Source: Amycolatopsis echigonensis (GTDB lineage: Bacteria > Actinomycetota > Actinomycetes > Mycobacteriales > Pseudonocardiaceae). From it: 56,683 bases of DNA. Below are positions 44,088 through 52,890 of the stretch, one piece after another (position 1 is the first letter of the stretch; the number at the start of each line of letters is the position of its first letter). Under the pieces are notes generated by a model that worked only from the letters and a program-made list of their open reading frames with translations, was not told the DNA's origin and did no database searches. A program made the translations under genes and the position numbers. The stretch covers positions 1-56,683 of the forward strand of contig NZ_JACJHR010000059.1 in NCBI RefSeq assembly GCF_014174495.1. The letters run 5' to 3'.

Positions 44088-45734
44088 GTGTCGCTCGGAG
44101 GGATACCGTCGCAGGGCTCCGCCGTCCTGCGGCCGCCGATCGCCGATTCGTGGCGCCGGTCCCGGCTGTTCGGCGTGGAGCCGGAGCTGGACCGGGCCGC
44201 GATTTCGATCGCCGAGGTCGATCCGCGCAGCAGGCTGATGACCGCCGCCCGCCCGGTGCTGGACCAGCTCGTCGAGCAGCTGACCGGCACCCGCTTCTCC
44301 ATCCTGCTCGCCGACCGCGACTGCCGTCTCGTCTTCCGCTGGTTCGGCGACCGCGGCTTGCAGCACCGGCTGGAGGAGCTCGGCGTGCTGCACGGTTCGC
44401 AGCTGAGCGAGGGCCGGGTCGGCACGAACGCGCTGGGCACGCCGCACGAATCGCGCCAGGCGGTGGAAATCCACGGACAGGAGCACTACGTCGACGCGTT
44501 GAAGCGGTTCAGCTGCTACGGCCATCCGATCCGGCATCCGCTCACCGGGCGGATCGAGGGCGTCCTCGACATCACCGGCGAAAGCGACAGCAGCAACCCG
44601 CTTTTCGGGCCGCTGGTGAAACGCGTCGTCGGCGACATCGAACAGCTCGTGCTGGAGAGTGCCCGCGCCTGCGAACGACGGCTGTTCCTCGCGTTCCAGC
44701 AGGCCACGCACCACCGCAGTGTGCCGGTCGCGGTGCTCGGCGGCGATCTGGTGTTCGCCAACGAAGCCTGCATCGAACAGCTTCGCCCCGCCGATCCGAC
44801 CCTGCTGCGCACGTTGTTGCCGCAAGTGCCGGAACGCGGAGTATTCGACACTCGCCTCGATGTGGGTGACGGAATCAGCCTTTCGGTCGTAGCCGAACGC
44901 GTTGAGGGTTCGACGGACGGTGCCGTCTTCCGTATCGCGAAGAGCCCGAGCAGCAGCCGAAAACCGGCCCCCGCCGCGACAAAACCAGCACGCTCGGTCC
45001 TGGTCACCGGCGAATCGGGAACTGGCCGGACCGCTCAAGCCCGCGCGCGAGCCGGGGTGGACGATCCGGTCGTCCTGCACGCCGCCGCCGCGCTGCGCGA
45101 GGAACCGCGAGCCTGGGCAACGAGGTTCGCCGACCTCGTCGCCCAGCCGCGCACCGCCGTCGTCCTGGACGACGTTCACCTTCTTCCGGAGAGCCTGCTC
45201 CCGTTGGTCGGCGAGGCACTCGACAACCCCGGATCGGCCCGGTTGCTGCTCACTTCGGTCCCGTCGGACGCGATGTCGCCAGCCGTCGCGGCGATCGCCG
45301 CGAGATGCGCGGAAACCGTCACCCTCGCTCCGCTGCGCGAGCGCCTCGACGACCTGCCCGCGATCGCCGTGGCGATGCTCCGCGACGAATATCCGGACCG
45401 GAAACCGCACTTCACCGGCACCGCGCTGGCCGCGCTGCGCACGCATCCGTGGCCGGGCAACCTGCACGAGCTGCGCGCGGTGATGCGGGAAGTGTCCCGC
45501 CTTCCCTACACGGGGGTGATCGACCTCGCGCAGCTGCCGCCCGCGTACCGCGGCAGTTCGCGCACGAGGCAGCTCGGCGGGCGCGAACTCGCCGAACGGA
45601 ACGCGATCGTCACGGCGCTGCGCGCCAGCGAAGGCAACAAGCTGCGCGCGGCCCGCGAACTCGGGATCAGCCGCACCACGCTCTATCGCCGCATGCAGGC
45701 GCTGGGCGTGACCGACGACTGTCCACTTCTGTAA
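44088..45734 (+). CDS. AcoR-like GAF/Fis-type regulator with degenerate AAA+ domain
   Basis: 548 aa from GTG 44088. GAF-type sensor ~55-190 (LADRDCRLVFRWFGDRGLQ, SEGRVGTNALGTP), a region resembling an enhancer-binding AAA+ domain ~300-470, and a C-terminal Fis-like HTH (EGNKLRAARELGISRTTLYR). The Walker A reads GESGTGRT with Arg in place of Lys, and no GAFTGA sigma-54 loop exists. Actinobacteria lack sigma-54, so it must activate another polymerase form. It lies 63 bases upstream of the aldehyde/alcohol dehydrogenase operon, its likely target. Confidence 0.88.
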   Translation: MSLGGIPSQGSAVLRPPIADSWRRSRLFGVEPELDRAAISIAEVDPRSRLMTAARPVLDQLVEQLTGTRFSILLADRDCRLVFRWFGDRGLQHRLEELGVLHGSQLSEGRVGTNALGTPHESRQAVEIHGQEHYVDALKRFSCYGHPIRHPLTGRIEGVLDITGESDSSNPLFGPLVKRVVGDIEQLVLESARACERRLFLAFQQATHHRSVPVAVLGGDLVFANEACIEQLRPADPTLLRTLLPQVPERGVFDTRLDVGDGISLSVVAERVEGSTDGAVFRIAKSPSSSRKPAPAATKPARSVLVTGESGTGRTAQARARAGVDDPVVLHAAAALREEPRAWATRFADLVAQPRTAVVLDDVHLLPESLLPLVGEALDNPGSARLLLTSVPSDAMSPAVAAIAARCAETVTLAPLRERLDDLPAIAVAMLRDEYPDRKPHFTGTALAALRTHPWPGNLHELRAVMREVSRLPYTGVIDLAQLPPAYRGSSRTRQLGGRELAERNAIVTALRASEGNKLRAARELGISRTTLYRRMQALGVTDDCPLL

Positions 45735-45756
45735 CACTTCGCCCCCGGCCCGCCGG

Positions 45757-45776
45757 GTGACGATGACCTCCGTCAC
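45757..45776. promoter_or_regulatory. Inverted repeat before aldehyde dehydrogenase operon
   Basis: GTGAC (45757-45761) and GTCAC (45772-45776) face each other across 10 bases. A wider pair, CACTTCG (45736-45742) and CGAAGTG (45779-45785), encloses it. The space between regulator and operon is only 63 bases, so the promoter and activator sites must lie here or within the regulator gene. Confidence 0.4.
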
Positions 45777-45797
45777 AACGAAGTGAGGAGGCGCCAG

Positions 45798-47297
45798 GTG
45801 ACCGCAACGGTGGAATTCCCCCTGCACACCCAGGTCCGGGAGTTCGTGTCCGGCCCGCTGGAGCTGCTGATCGGCGGGCGCTGGGTCCCGGCCGCGTCGG
45901 GCCGCACGTTCCCGACCTACGACCCGGCCACCGGGGAGAAGATCGCCGAGGTCGCGCACGGCGAGGCCGAGGACGTCAACCGCGCCGTCGCCGCCGCGCG
46001 CAAGGCGTTCGACGAGGGCCCGTGGGCCGCGATGAAGCCGAACGAGCGCGAACGGCTGATCTGGCGCATCGGCGATCTGCTGTCCGAGCGGGCGGAGATC
46101 TTCGGCCAGCTGGAAGCGCTCGACAACGGCAAGTCCGCGGCGATCGCGACCGCCGTGGACACCGGCTGGGCCGCCGACGTCTTCCGGTACTACGCGGGCT
46201 GGGCGACCAAGATCGAAGGCAGCACGGTGAACGTGTCGATGCCGTTCGCGCCGGACGCGCAGTTCCACGCCTACACGCTGCGCGAGCCGGTCGGCGTGTG
46301 CGGGCAGATCATCCCGTGGAACTTCCCGCTGCTGATGGCCGCGTGGAAGATCGCGCCGGCGCTAGCCGCGGGCAACACCGTGGTGCTCAAGCCTGCCGAA
46401 CAGACGCCGCTGACCGCGTTGCTGCTCGGCAAGCTGTTCGAGGAAGCCGGCTTCCCGCCCGGCGTGGTCAACATCGTCACCGGTTTCGGCGACGCCGGAG
46501 CCGCGCTGGCCGCGCACGACGGCGTGGACAAGGTCGCGTTCACCGGCTCGACCGAGGTGGGCAAGAAGATCGTCCAGGCGGCGAGCGGAAACCTGAAGAA
46601 GGTTTCCCTGGAGCTGGGCGGGAAGAGCCCGAACGTGGTGTTCGCCGACGCCGATCTCGACCTCGCGGTGCCCGGTTCGGTCAACGCGTGGATGTTCAAC
46701 CACGGCCAGTGCTGCGTCGCCGGAACGCGGCTGTACGTGGAGGACACGATCTTCGAGGAGTTCACCCAGGCGGTCGCGGAGGCGGCGAGCCAGGTGAAGA
46801 TCGGGCCGGGCCTCGACCCGGAAACCCAGCTGGGCCCGATGGTTTCCCAAGAGCAGTTCGACCGCGTTTCGCGCTATCTCGGCGAAGGTCTCGCCGACGG
46901 CGCCCGCGCGCTCACCGGCGGAAAACGCTGGGGCGACACCGGATACTTCATCGAGCCGACCGTTTTCGTTGACGTAAAACCGGAATTCAGCATCGTCCGG
47001 GAAGAAATCTTCGGCCCCGTGGTGGCGGCCATGCCGTTCAACGCCGAAGCCGGCGTGGCGGCCGCGGCCAACAACAGCGAGTACGGACTGGCCGCCGGGG
47101 TCTGGACACGCGACGTCGCGAAGGCGCACCGTACTGCGAAGGAACTGAAGGCAGGCTCGGTGTGGGTCAACCAGTACAACGGCTTCGACACGGCGATGCC
47201 GTTCGGCGGCTACAAACAGTCCGGCTGGGGCCGGGAACTGGGCGCGGCCGCGCTCGACCTCTACACGCAGACCAAGTCCGTGAACATCGCGCTGTGA
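45798..47297 (+). CDS. NAD-dependent aldehyde dehydrogenase
   Basis: 499 aa from GTG 45798, with GAGGAGG 6 bases upstream. Classical ALDH: IIPWNFPLLMAAWKIAPALA, GSTEVGKKIVQAA, VSLELGGKSPNVVF (catalytic Glu), FNHGQCCVAGTRLYV (catalytic Cys, second of the pair) and EEIFGPVVAAMPF. It converts the aldehyde made by the next gene's alcohol dehydrogenase to the acid. First gene of an ALDH-ADH-MoxR-VWA operon behind the AcoR-like regulator. Confidence 0.93.
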   Translation: MTATVEFPLHTQVREFVSGPLELLIGGRWVPAASGRTFPTYDPATGEKIAEVAHGEAEDVNRAVAAARKAFDEGPWAAMKPNERERLIWRIGDLLSERAEIFGQLEALDNGKSAAIATAVDTGWAADVFRYYAGWATKIEGSTVNVSMPFAPDAQFHAYTLREPVGVCGQIIPWNFPLLMAAWKIAPALAAGNTVVLKPAEQTPLTALLLGKLFEEAGFPPGVVNIVTGFGDAGAALAAHDGVDKVAFTGSTEVGKKIVQAASGNLKKVSLELGGKSPNVVFADADLDLAVPGSVNAWMFNHGQCCVAGTRLYVEDTIFEEFTQAVAEAASQVKIGPGLDPETQLGPMVSQEQFDRVSRYLGEGLADGARALTGGKRWGDTGYFIEPTVFVDVKPEFSIVREEIFGPVVAAMPFNAEAGVAAAANNSEYGLAAGVWTRDVAKAHRTAKELKAGSVWVNQYNGFDTAMPFGGYKQSGWGRELGAAALDLYTQTKSVNIAL

Positions 47298-47325
47298 TCC
47301 GCCCGCTCGAACAAAGGAGTTCCCG

Positions 47326-48447
47326 ATGAAGACGAAAGCAGCGGTCGTCTACGAGGTGGGCAAGCCGATCGAGGTGGTCGAGCTCGACCTCGAAGGCCCC
47401 GGCGAGGGCGAGGTGCTGATCCGGTACACCCACGCCGGGCTGTGCCATTCGGACGTGCACATCGCGCACGGCGACCTGGAGGCCCGGCTGCCGATGGTGC
47501 TCGGCCACGAGGGCGCGGGCATCATCGAGGACGTCGGCCCCGGCGTCACCCGGGTCAAGCCGGGCGACCACGTGGTGTGCTCGTTCATCCCGAACTGCGG
47601 CGTGTGCCGCTGGTGCGCCACCGGGCAGCAGGCGATCTGCGACATGGGCGCCACGATCCTCGAGGGCTACCTGCCGGGCGAGCGGTTCCCGTTCAGCGGC
47701 CCCGGCCCGGTCAAGGAATACGGCGCGATGTGCATGCTCGGCACGTTCAGCCAGTACTCGACCATCCACCAGAACTCGGTCGTGAAGGTCGACGACGACC
47801 TTCCGCTCGACAAGGCGGTGCTCGTCGGCTGCGGCGTCCCGACCGGATGGGGTTCGGCGGTCAACGCGGCGAACGTCCGGCCGGGCGAGACGGTCATCGT
47901 GTCCGGTGTCGGCGGCATCGGCATCAACGCGGTGCAGGGCGCGCGCTACGCCGGCGCGAAGAACGTGATCGCGCTGGACCCGCTGGAGAACAAGCGGGAA
48001 AAGGCGATGGAACTCGGCGCGACGCACGCGGTCGCGACGCCGGAGGAGGCGGCCGAGCTGGCGCAGTCGTTCACCAACGGCAACGGCGCGGACAAGACGA
48101 TCGTCACCGCGGGCATCGTCACCGAGGAGATCGTGACCGGCGCGTTCAACGCCACCGGCAAGGGCGGCACGATCGTGCTGACCGGGCTGAACAAGCTGTC
48201 GGTCAACAACGTCAACCTCCCCGGTTCGATCCTGACGCTGTTCAAGAAGACGGTGAAGGGCAGCCTGTTCGGCGACTGCAACCCGACCACGGACATCCCG
48301 AAGATCCTCGGGCTGTACCAGAGCGGGGACCTGAAGCTGGACGAGATCATCACCCGCACGTACCGCCTGGAAGAGGTCAACCAGGGGTACGACGATCTGC
48401 TGGAGGGCCGGAACGTGCGCGGCGTGCTGGTCCACGACGCGCCGTGA
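47326..48447 (+). CDS. Zinc alcohol dehydrogenase, NDMA-dependent type
   Basis: 373 aa with AAAGGAG before the ATG. Catalytic zinc: GLCHSDVH and GHEGAG; structural zinc: CGVCRWC...QQAIC; Rossmann VSGVGGIGINAVQGA. Overall it resembles actinobacterial nicotinoprotein (NDMA-dependent) alcohol dehydrogenases, which hold NAD tightly and are linked to mycofactocin as external electron carrier; that subfamily call is from recall of homologues. Its stop overlaps the MoxR GTG start (GTGA). Confidence 0.88.
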   Translation: MKTKAAVVYEVGKPIEVVELDLEGPGEGEVLIRYTHAGLCHSDVHIAHGDLEARLPMVLGHEGAGIIEDVGPGVTRVKPGDHVVCSFIPNCGVCRWCATGQQAICDMGATILEGYLPGERFPFSGPGPVKEYGAMCMLGTFSQYSTIHQNSVVKVDDDLPLDKAVLVGCGVPTGWGSAVNAANVRPGETVIVSGVGGIGINAVQGARYAGAKNVIALDPLENKREKAMELGATHAVATPEEAAELAQSFTNGNGADKTIVTAGIVTEEIVTGAFNATGKGGTIVLTGLNKLSVNNVNLPGSILTLFKKTVKGSLFGDCNPTTDIPKILGLYQSGDLKLDEIITRTYRLEEVNQGYDDLLEGRNVRGVLVHDAP

Positions 48448-49382
48448 CGGCTTTGTCGGCGGACTGCGGGCCGGTTTCCGGTCCGCAGTCCGCGGTTCCC
48501 CTCCTGGCCGCGGACGTGGTCGGCCGCCGCCGCGAGATCGAACTGCTGCTGGCCGGTCTCGACTGCGGTGCGCACGTCGTGCTCGAAGGCCCGCCGGGCA
48601 CCGGCAAAACCACGCTCTTGCGCGCCGTCGCGGAGGCTGGCGGCTCGCCGTTCGTGTTCGTGGAAGGCAACGCCGAACTGACGCCCGCCCGGCTGGTCGG
48701 ACAGTTCGATCCTTCGCGGGTACTGGCGGAAGGCTACGTGCCGGAGACCTTTGTGGACGGTCCGCTGATCGAGGCACTGCGCACCGGCGGCCTGCTGTAC
48801 GTCGAGGAGGTCAACCGGATCCCGGAGGAGACGCTCAACGTCCTGATCACCGTCATGTCCGAAGCCGAACTGCACGTCCCACGCCTGGGCCGGGTACGGG
48901 CGGCCGACGGGTTTCGCCTGGTAGCCGCGATGAATCCGTTCGACGCCGTCGGCACCGCACGGATCTCGTCGGCGATTTACGACCGGGTCTGCCGGATCGT
49001 GATGGGCTACCAAAGCCAAGCCGAGGAGAGCGACATCGTCGCCCGGCGCGGCCCGTCGGTACCTGCCGAATGGCGTGACCAAGTCGTGGATCTGGTACGC
49101 CGCACGCGCGAACATGCCGACGTCCGGGTGGGTTCGTCAGTACGCGGCGCGATCGACGTGGTGCGACTGGCAGTTTCGCTGGCCCGCATCCGCGGCGGCT
49201 CGGCAACAGACTGGCGGATCGGCCACGACGCCGCGATGGCCGCCTTGTCCGGCCGCATCGGCCTGCACGAATCTAGCGGCCGCACCGCGGAATCAGTGAT
49301 CGACGAACTGTATGTGGCAGTCTTCGGAACGGAATCTCCGCCGCAGGATTCGGAAAGCGGTGACCCGCCGGGGGAAGCCTGA
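48444..49382 (+). CDS. MoxR-family AAA+ ATPase
   Basis: 312 aa from GTG 48444. Walker A EGPPGTGKTT (~50), Walker B LLYVEEVNRIPEETLN, and sensor 1 VAAMNPFDAVGTARIS are intact. MoxR ATPases partner VWA proteins as chaperones for cofactor insertion or maturation of dehydrogenases and metalloenzymes (MoxR/MoxC, CoxD/CoxE, NorQ/NorD). Translational overlap with the alcohol dehydrogenase implies that this enzyme is its client. Confidence 0.9.
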   Translation: MTALSADCGPVSGPQSAVPLLAADVVGRRREIELLLAGLDCGAHVVLEGPPGTGKTTLLRAVAEAGGSPFVFVEGNAELTPARLVGQFDPSRVLAEGYVPETFVDGPLIEALRTGGLLYVEEVNRIPEETLNVLITVMSEAELHVPRLGRVRAADGFRLVAAMNPFDAVGTARISSAIYDRVCRIVMGYQSQAEESDIVARRGPSVPAEWRDQVVDLVRRTREHADVRVGSSVRGAIDVVRLAVSLARIRGGSATDWRIGHDAAMAALSGRIGLHESSGRTAESVIDELYVAVFGTESPPQDSESGDPPGEA

Positions 49383-49513
49383 GCCCGCCGCCGGCGGGCC
49401 CCCAGCAACAACAACGACCACCCCGTCCAGGTTCGGCGCGCAGCAGCACCACGCCGCGCTCCGAACTGTCCCGCAACGGCCGTTTCGCGGAAATCTCGCC
49501 CGAGGTCGGCACC

Positions 49514-50320
49514 TTGGACGAGGAAGCGTTCAGCGCGGTGTTCCGCGAGGACGCGGACGAGGCCATGGCTCTGCTGGTCGAGATGAGCAAAGCCACCGAC
49601 GAATCCTTGCGCGCGGCGGCGCGACAATTGGCCCGCCGCTTGATGATCGACGTCGCACGACGCGGAGTAGCGCGGGGCCGAGGCGTAGGAAAGCTGCGCC
49701 GAGACCGAGCCGACCGAGGCGGCGAACTCGACCTGGACAGATCGCTGCCCGCACTGGTAGACGCGGCAGCAGTCGGTGGGGTCCCCGCACTGGACGACCT
49801 CGTGGCACGCCGGTGGGCACGGCCAGAATTGGCTCTGTGCCTGGTAATTGACACGAGCGGTTCCATGACCGGCGCACGCTTGGCCGCAGCCGCGCTCACC
49901 GCCGCGGCCTGCTCGTGGCGAGCACCGGTCGAGCACGCAGTGGTGTCGTTCGCCCGGACAGCGGAGGTCATCCGCCCGCTGCGGTCTTCCCGCTCTCAAG
50001 CTGCGGTCGTGGAATCGGTACTGTCGCTGCGAGGACACGGAGTCACGGCATTGTCGGCGGCCTTGCGCAAGGCGAACGAGCAACTGGCCCCCTCGCGCGC
50101 GGCCCGGAAAACGGTTCTCCTGTTGTCAGACTGCCGGGCCACCGACGATGAAGACCCGCTGCCCGCCGCCCGCGCGTGCGAAGAGCTGTTGATCCTGGCC
50201 CCCGCGGAGGACTGCGAGGAAGCCGAACGCTTCGCCCGCGAATCCGGCGCCCGATGGCATCCGCTCAGCGGTGCCGCAGCCGCCCCCGCCGCCCTGGCCA
50301 CACTGCTGGACCGTCCGTGA
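49514..50320 (+). CDS. VWA-domain protein, MoxR partner
   Basis: At least 268 aa from TTG 49514 (GAGGT 7 bases upstream). The MIDAS motif DTSGSM is near residue 113, with later Thr and Asp (ALRKANEQLAP, LLLSDCRATDDEDP). The same frame is open back to 49364 and encodes SELSRNGRFAEISPEVGTL just before the TTG, which looks like real protein; the only start there would be CTG at 49379, overlapping the MoxR stop as CTGA. The true N-terminus is unresolved. It should act with the MoxR ATPase on the dehydrogenases. Confidence 0.8.
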   Translation: MDEEAFSAVFREDADEAMALLVEMSKATDESLRAAARQLARRLMIDVARRGVARGRGVGKLRRDRADRGGELDLDRSLPALVDAAAVGGVPALDDLVARRWARPELALCLVIDTSGSMTGARLAAAALTAAACSWRAPVEHAVVSFARTAEVIRPLRSSRSQAAVVESVLSLRGHGVTALSAALRKANEQLAPSRAARKTVLLLSDCRATDDEDPLPAARACEELLILAPAEDCEEAERFARESGARWHPLSGAAAAPAALATLLDRP

Positions 50321-50400
50321 GGGGACCCCTGAGAGACCGCTGCCGTACGTGAGGGGCCCGTTCACGGACATGGATTCCCTCAAGGAGCCCTTCACGGACT
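50318..50400 (+). repeat. GTGAGGGG-type intergenic repeats
   Basis: Three related units: GTGAGGGGACCCCTGAG (overlapping the VWA stop), GAGGGGCCCGTTCACGGACA (50351-50370) and CAAGGAGCCCTTCACGGACT (50381-50400), the last two 30 bases apart. A similar unit opens the window at 1-20. Such repeats are, as far as I recall, abundant between Amycolatopsis genes. The next 190 bases are C-rich and gene-free. Confidence 0.6.
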
Positions 50401-50593
50401 ACCCACCACCCGGCCTACCACGCCGCACCCGATGTGGCATTCGTTGCGTCCAATGCACCCAACGCCACACCGGGGCCGCTAACGAGCCCTCAACCAGCAC
50501 CCGCGAACCCAACGAGACCACGCTCCCAAGCCCCGCGCACTTCCCCAACCCGCGACCGACGCACCCAACCATCGGTGCACCCACACCACCCCC

Positions 50594-50699
50594 GCACCCC
50601 GATACGAAGCCTTCCTGCGGTCTGAGGGTGGTTGTCAAGGCATCTTTCCCGCCTTGACAACCACCCTCAGACCGTCAGCACAATTCAGCTTCGGGGCGC
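50594..50699 (+). repeat. Long structured hairpin element, copy B
   Basis: Same 106-nt element as 113-218. The core stem 50618-50641/50651-50674 is a perfect 24 bp with the identical 9-nt loop ATCTTTCCC. Relative to copy A, stem bases 50625 and 50626 changed and partners 50667 and 50666 changed with them (G-C to A-T and T-A to G-C). The outer GCACCCC arm now has one mismatch. It lies between convergent VWA and TetR genes, after ~120 C-rich, G-poor bases. Confidence 0.8.
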
Positions 50700-50748
50700 C
50701 CCACCGCACGACCCGGCGCAATGTCGCCGCCAGGCGACGAGCAGCCCC

Positions 50749-51429
50749 TCAACCCCCCTCAGGCTCCCCAACAAGCACCTCATCAGCGAACCCAGCCGCC
50801 AAAGCCCGCAACCCGGCATCCAAATACACCGTCAAATCGGCATCCGCCCGAGCCGACCACCGCTCATAAGCCGCCCGGCACGTGGCCAGCACCGCCCGCC
50901 CCACCGCGAGCGGATACAACGAATCCTCGACCTGCCCAGTCCGCCGAGCCACGAAACTGATCACAGCCCGTTCCCAAGCGTCGTAATGCCGCGTCGCACT
51001 AGCCGCCAACTCCGCCACCGTGCTGAGCAGATTCATCCGCATCCGCAACTCCGGAACGTCCTCGGCCCGGTAATGATTGGCAGCCAGCACCGCCCGCCGG
51101 ACCGCTTCCATGACCGGAATATCGTCCGGCACCTCGGCGAGCAGCTCCCGGATCGTGTCCACCTCGGAGTCGAACTCGTTCCACAGCACGTCCGACTTCG
51201 CGTCGTAGTACCGGAAGAACGTCCGCCGGCTGACTCCGGCCGCGGCCGCGATCTGGTCCACTGTCGTCTCGTGGAACCCCTGCTCGGTGAACAGCCGCAG
51301 CGCGATCTCCTCCAGTTGCCGCGCACTGGTGCCCCGAGGACGGCCCCGCCGGGGCCGGGGCCGGTCCTCGCCAGGTTCGCCGACCGGTTCAGCAGGCATG
51401 CCTCCCCCTCCCGCGGACGCTTCTGTCAC
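50749..51429 (-). CDS. TetR-family regulator, MftR-like
   Basis: 226 aa. Basic leader RPRPRRGRPRGTSARQLEEI, HTH DQIAAAAGVSRRTFFRYYDA, and a C-terminal domain beginning KSDVLWNEFDSEVDTIRELL. The RRTFFRYYxxKxDVxWxxFD pattern and the following HYRAEDVPELRMRM match mycofactocin-system regulators (MftR), which bind long-chain acyl-CoA. No mft biosynthesis genes are in the window, but a probable NDMA-dependent dehydrogenase operon lies just upstream. MftR identity is moderate. Confidence 0.78.
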   Translation of the reverse strand: MTEASAGGGGMPAEPVGEPGEDRPRPRRGRPRGTSARQLEEIALRLFTEQGFHETTVDQIAAAAGVSRRTFFRYYDAKSDVLWNEFDSEVDTIRELLAEVPDDIPVMEAVRRAVLAANHYRAEDVPELRMRMNLLSTVAELAASATRHYDAWERAVISFVARRTGQVEDSLYPLAVGRAVLATCRAAYERWSARADADLTVYLDAGLRALAAGFADEVLVGEPEGG

Positions 51430-51577
51430 CGGGTGACACTACTCGGTCGCGGACATCGAGCGGCACCTGCGGCCCGCCGCGAGACCGTCCAGCGCGATCC
51501 ACAATGGACTGTCGAATTCCCGAAGAATGCGCGCTCCGGGGTGGTAAGTCCGGAATAAACCGCAGATACCGATTCGC

Positions 51578-51604
51578 CGAGTGGCATTCGCCGATTGCCA
51601 CTCG
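51578..51604. promoter_or_regulatory. Inverted repeat before acetate transporter gene
   Basis: CGAGTGGCA (51578-51586) pairs with TGCCACTCG (51596-51604) across 9 bases; ATTCGCCGA is repeated directly at 51572 and 51586. It lies about 90 bases before the transporter start in the divergent region shared with the TetR gene. Either an operator or a 5' UTR hairpin. Confidence 0.5.
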
Positions 51605-51691
51605 AAAGAGGGACGTTATGGACAGTGGACAAGTCTGTTGCGCCAGGTGTCAGATGTGAAGATCCTGCCGCAAAGCAGAATCGAGGATCCG

Positions 51692-52300
51692 ATGAGTGAG
51701 GCAGTTGCTCGCCCGACCTCAACCGCCGCCGAGGGGATCGCCGATCCCGGTCCGCTCGGCCTGGCCGGCTTCGCCGCCACCACCTTCGTGCTGAGCGCGG
51801 TCAACGCCGGACTGATTCCCAAGGCCGTCGAACCGGTCGTCCTGCCGCTGGCGTTGTTCTACGGCGGACTGGCCCAGTTGCTCGCCGGGATGTGGGAATT
51901 CCGCAAGAACAACACCTTCGGTGCGACCGCGTTCGGCACCTTCGGCGCGTTCTGGCTGGCTTTCGCCTTCTACGTCTGGCAGTTCGCGGCGAAAATCCCG
52001 CCCGCCAACGCGGCGACCGCGACCGGGATGTTCCTGTTGGTGTTCACTATTTTCACCGGCTACATGATGATCGCGTCGCTGCGCACGAATGCCGTCCTCA
52101 TCGGGGTTTTCGTCCTGTTGTTCCTGACCTTCCTTTTCCTCACCATCGGCGAACTGGGCGGCGCGGAAGGCGCGGGCAAGATCGGCGGCTGGCTCGGACT
52201 GGCCACCGCGGTGGTCGCCTGGTACGGCTCGTTCGCGGTCGTCACCAACGCCACCGCGGGCCGCACGCTGCTGCCGATCGGGCCGATCGGCAAGCGCTAA
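51692..52300 (+). CDS. Acetate uptake transporter, GPR1/FUN34/YaaH (SatP) family
   Basis: 202 aa from ATG 51692 (GAGGA upstream). Six predicted membrane helices. The signature begins DPGPLGLAGFAATTFVLSAV, equivalent to NPAPLGLxGFGxTTxLL, and includes NAGL, GGLAQLLAGMWEF and LRTNAVL. It moves acetate or other small monocarboxylates with protons. Near an aldehyde/alcohol dehydrogenase operon, it would suit C2 metabolism. Divergent from the MftR-like gene. Confidence 0.92.
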   Translation: MSEAVARPTSTAAEGIADPGPLGLAGFAATTFVLSAVNAGLIPKAVEPVVLPLALFYGGLAQLLAGMWEFRKNNTFGATAFGTFGAFWLAFAFYVWQFAAKIPPANAATATGMFLLVFTIFTGYMMIASLRTNAVLIGVFVLLFLTFLFLTIGELGGAEGAGKIGGWLGLATAVVAWYGSFAVVTNATAGRTLLPIGPIGKR

Positions 52301-52353
52301 CGCTCCGCGAGAGACAGCGGGGACTAGCGGTCAGTGAGGCGCTAGGGCCGGGG

Positions 52354-52812
52354 TTACTCCGGCCGGTCCTCGCCGCGCACCCACGAGTCGAGCACGATCA
52401 GGGTGCGCGTGCTCGTGATCCGGTGGCTGCGCCGCAGCTCGTCGATCGTGCTCTGCAGATGCGCCATGTCGCGGCTGCGCAGCCACACCACCGCGTCCGG
52501 GTCGCCGGCGATGGTGAACACCGCCTGCGCCTCCGGGATCCGCGTGGTGGTCTCGACGATCTCGGCGACGTTCGTGCTGCCGAAGAACCTCAGCTGCGCG
52601 AACGCCTCGATGCCCCAGCCCAGCTTCGCGTGGTTGACCTGCACGGTGAAGCCGGTGATCACGCCCTTGTCCCGGAGCCGGTCGACGCGCCGCTTCACCG
52701 CCGCGGTCGAGAGCGACACGCGCGCGGCGATGTCCGAGAACGTGCGCCGGGCGTCCTCGCGGAGCAACGCGATGATCTCGTGGTCGGTCGCGTCCAGCAG
52801 TTCTTCGGCCAT
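52354..52812 (-). CDS. Lrp/AsnC-family regulator
   Basis: 152 aa from ATG 52812. HTH RTFSDIAARVSLSTAAVKRR (~24-43), then the RAM effector domain (GWGIEAFAQLRFFGSTNVAE, EAQAVFTIAGDPDAVVWLRS). It is divergent from the indolepyruvate ferredoxin oxidoreductase gene, suggesting amino-acid-responsive control of that enzyme. A 14-bp palindrome lies between them. Longer in-frame extensions upstream are not conserved-looking. Confidence 0.9.
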   Translation of the reverse strand: MAEELLDATDHEIIALLREDARRTFSDIAARVSLSTAAVKRRVDRLRDKGVITGFTVQVNHAKLGWGIEAFAQLRFFGSTNVAEIVETTTRIPEAQAVFTIAGDPDAVVWLRSRDMAHLQSTIDELRRSHRITSTRTLIVLDSWVRGEDRPE

Positions 52813-52876
52813 GAGCGGCATCGTACGCAACAGATCTGCCCGATCCGCCCTCTCGCGCGTCATCCTTTGCGTCCTT

Positions 52877-52890
52877 GCCACTACAGTGGC
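52877..52890. promoter_or_regulatory. Palindrome between Lrp/AsnC and oxidoreductase genes
   Basis: GCCACT-AC-AGTGGC is a perfect palindrome in the 173-base divergent region, about 65 bases from the Lrp start and 95 from the oxidoreductase start. It is a candidate Lrp-type site. Confidence 0.4.

Noticed and set aside
44088..45734. Sigma-54-dependent activator
   Set aside because: The GAFTGA loop is missing and actinobacteria lack sigma-54; annotated as AcoR-like without that mechanism.
43959..46268. Very long minus-strand open frame (769 codons)
   Set aside because: It is antisense to the AcoR-like regulator and aldehyde dehydrogenase and has no domain; high GC keeps the opposite frame open.
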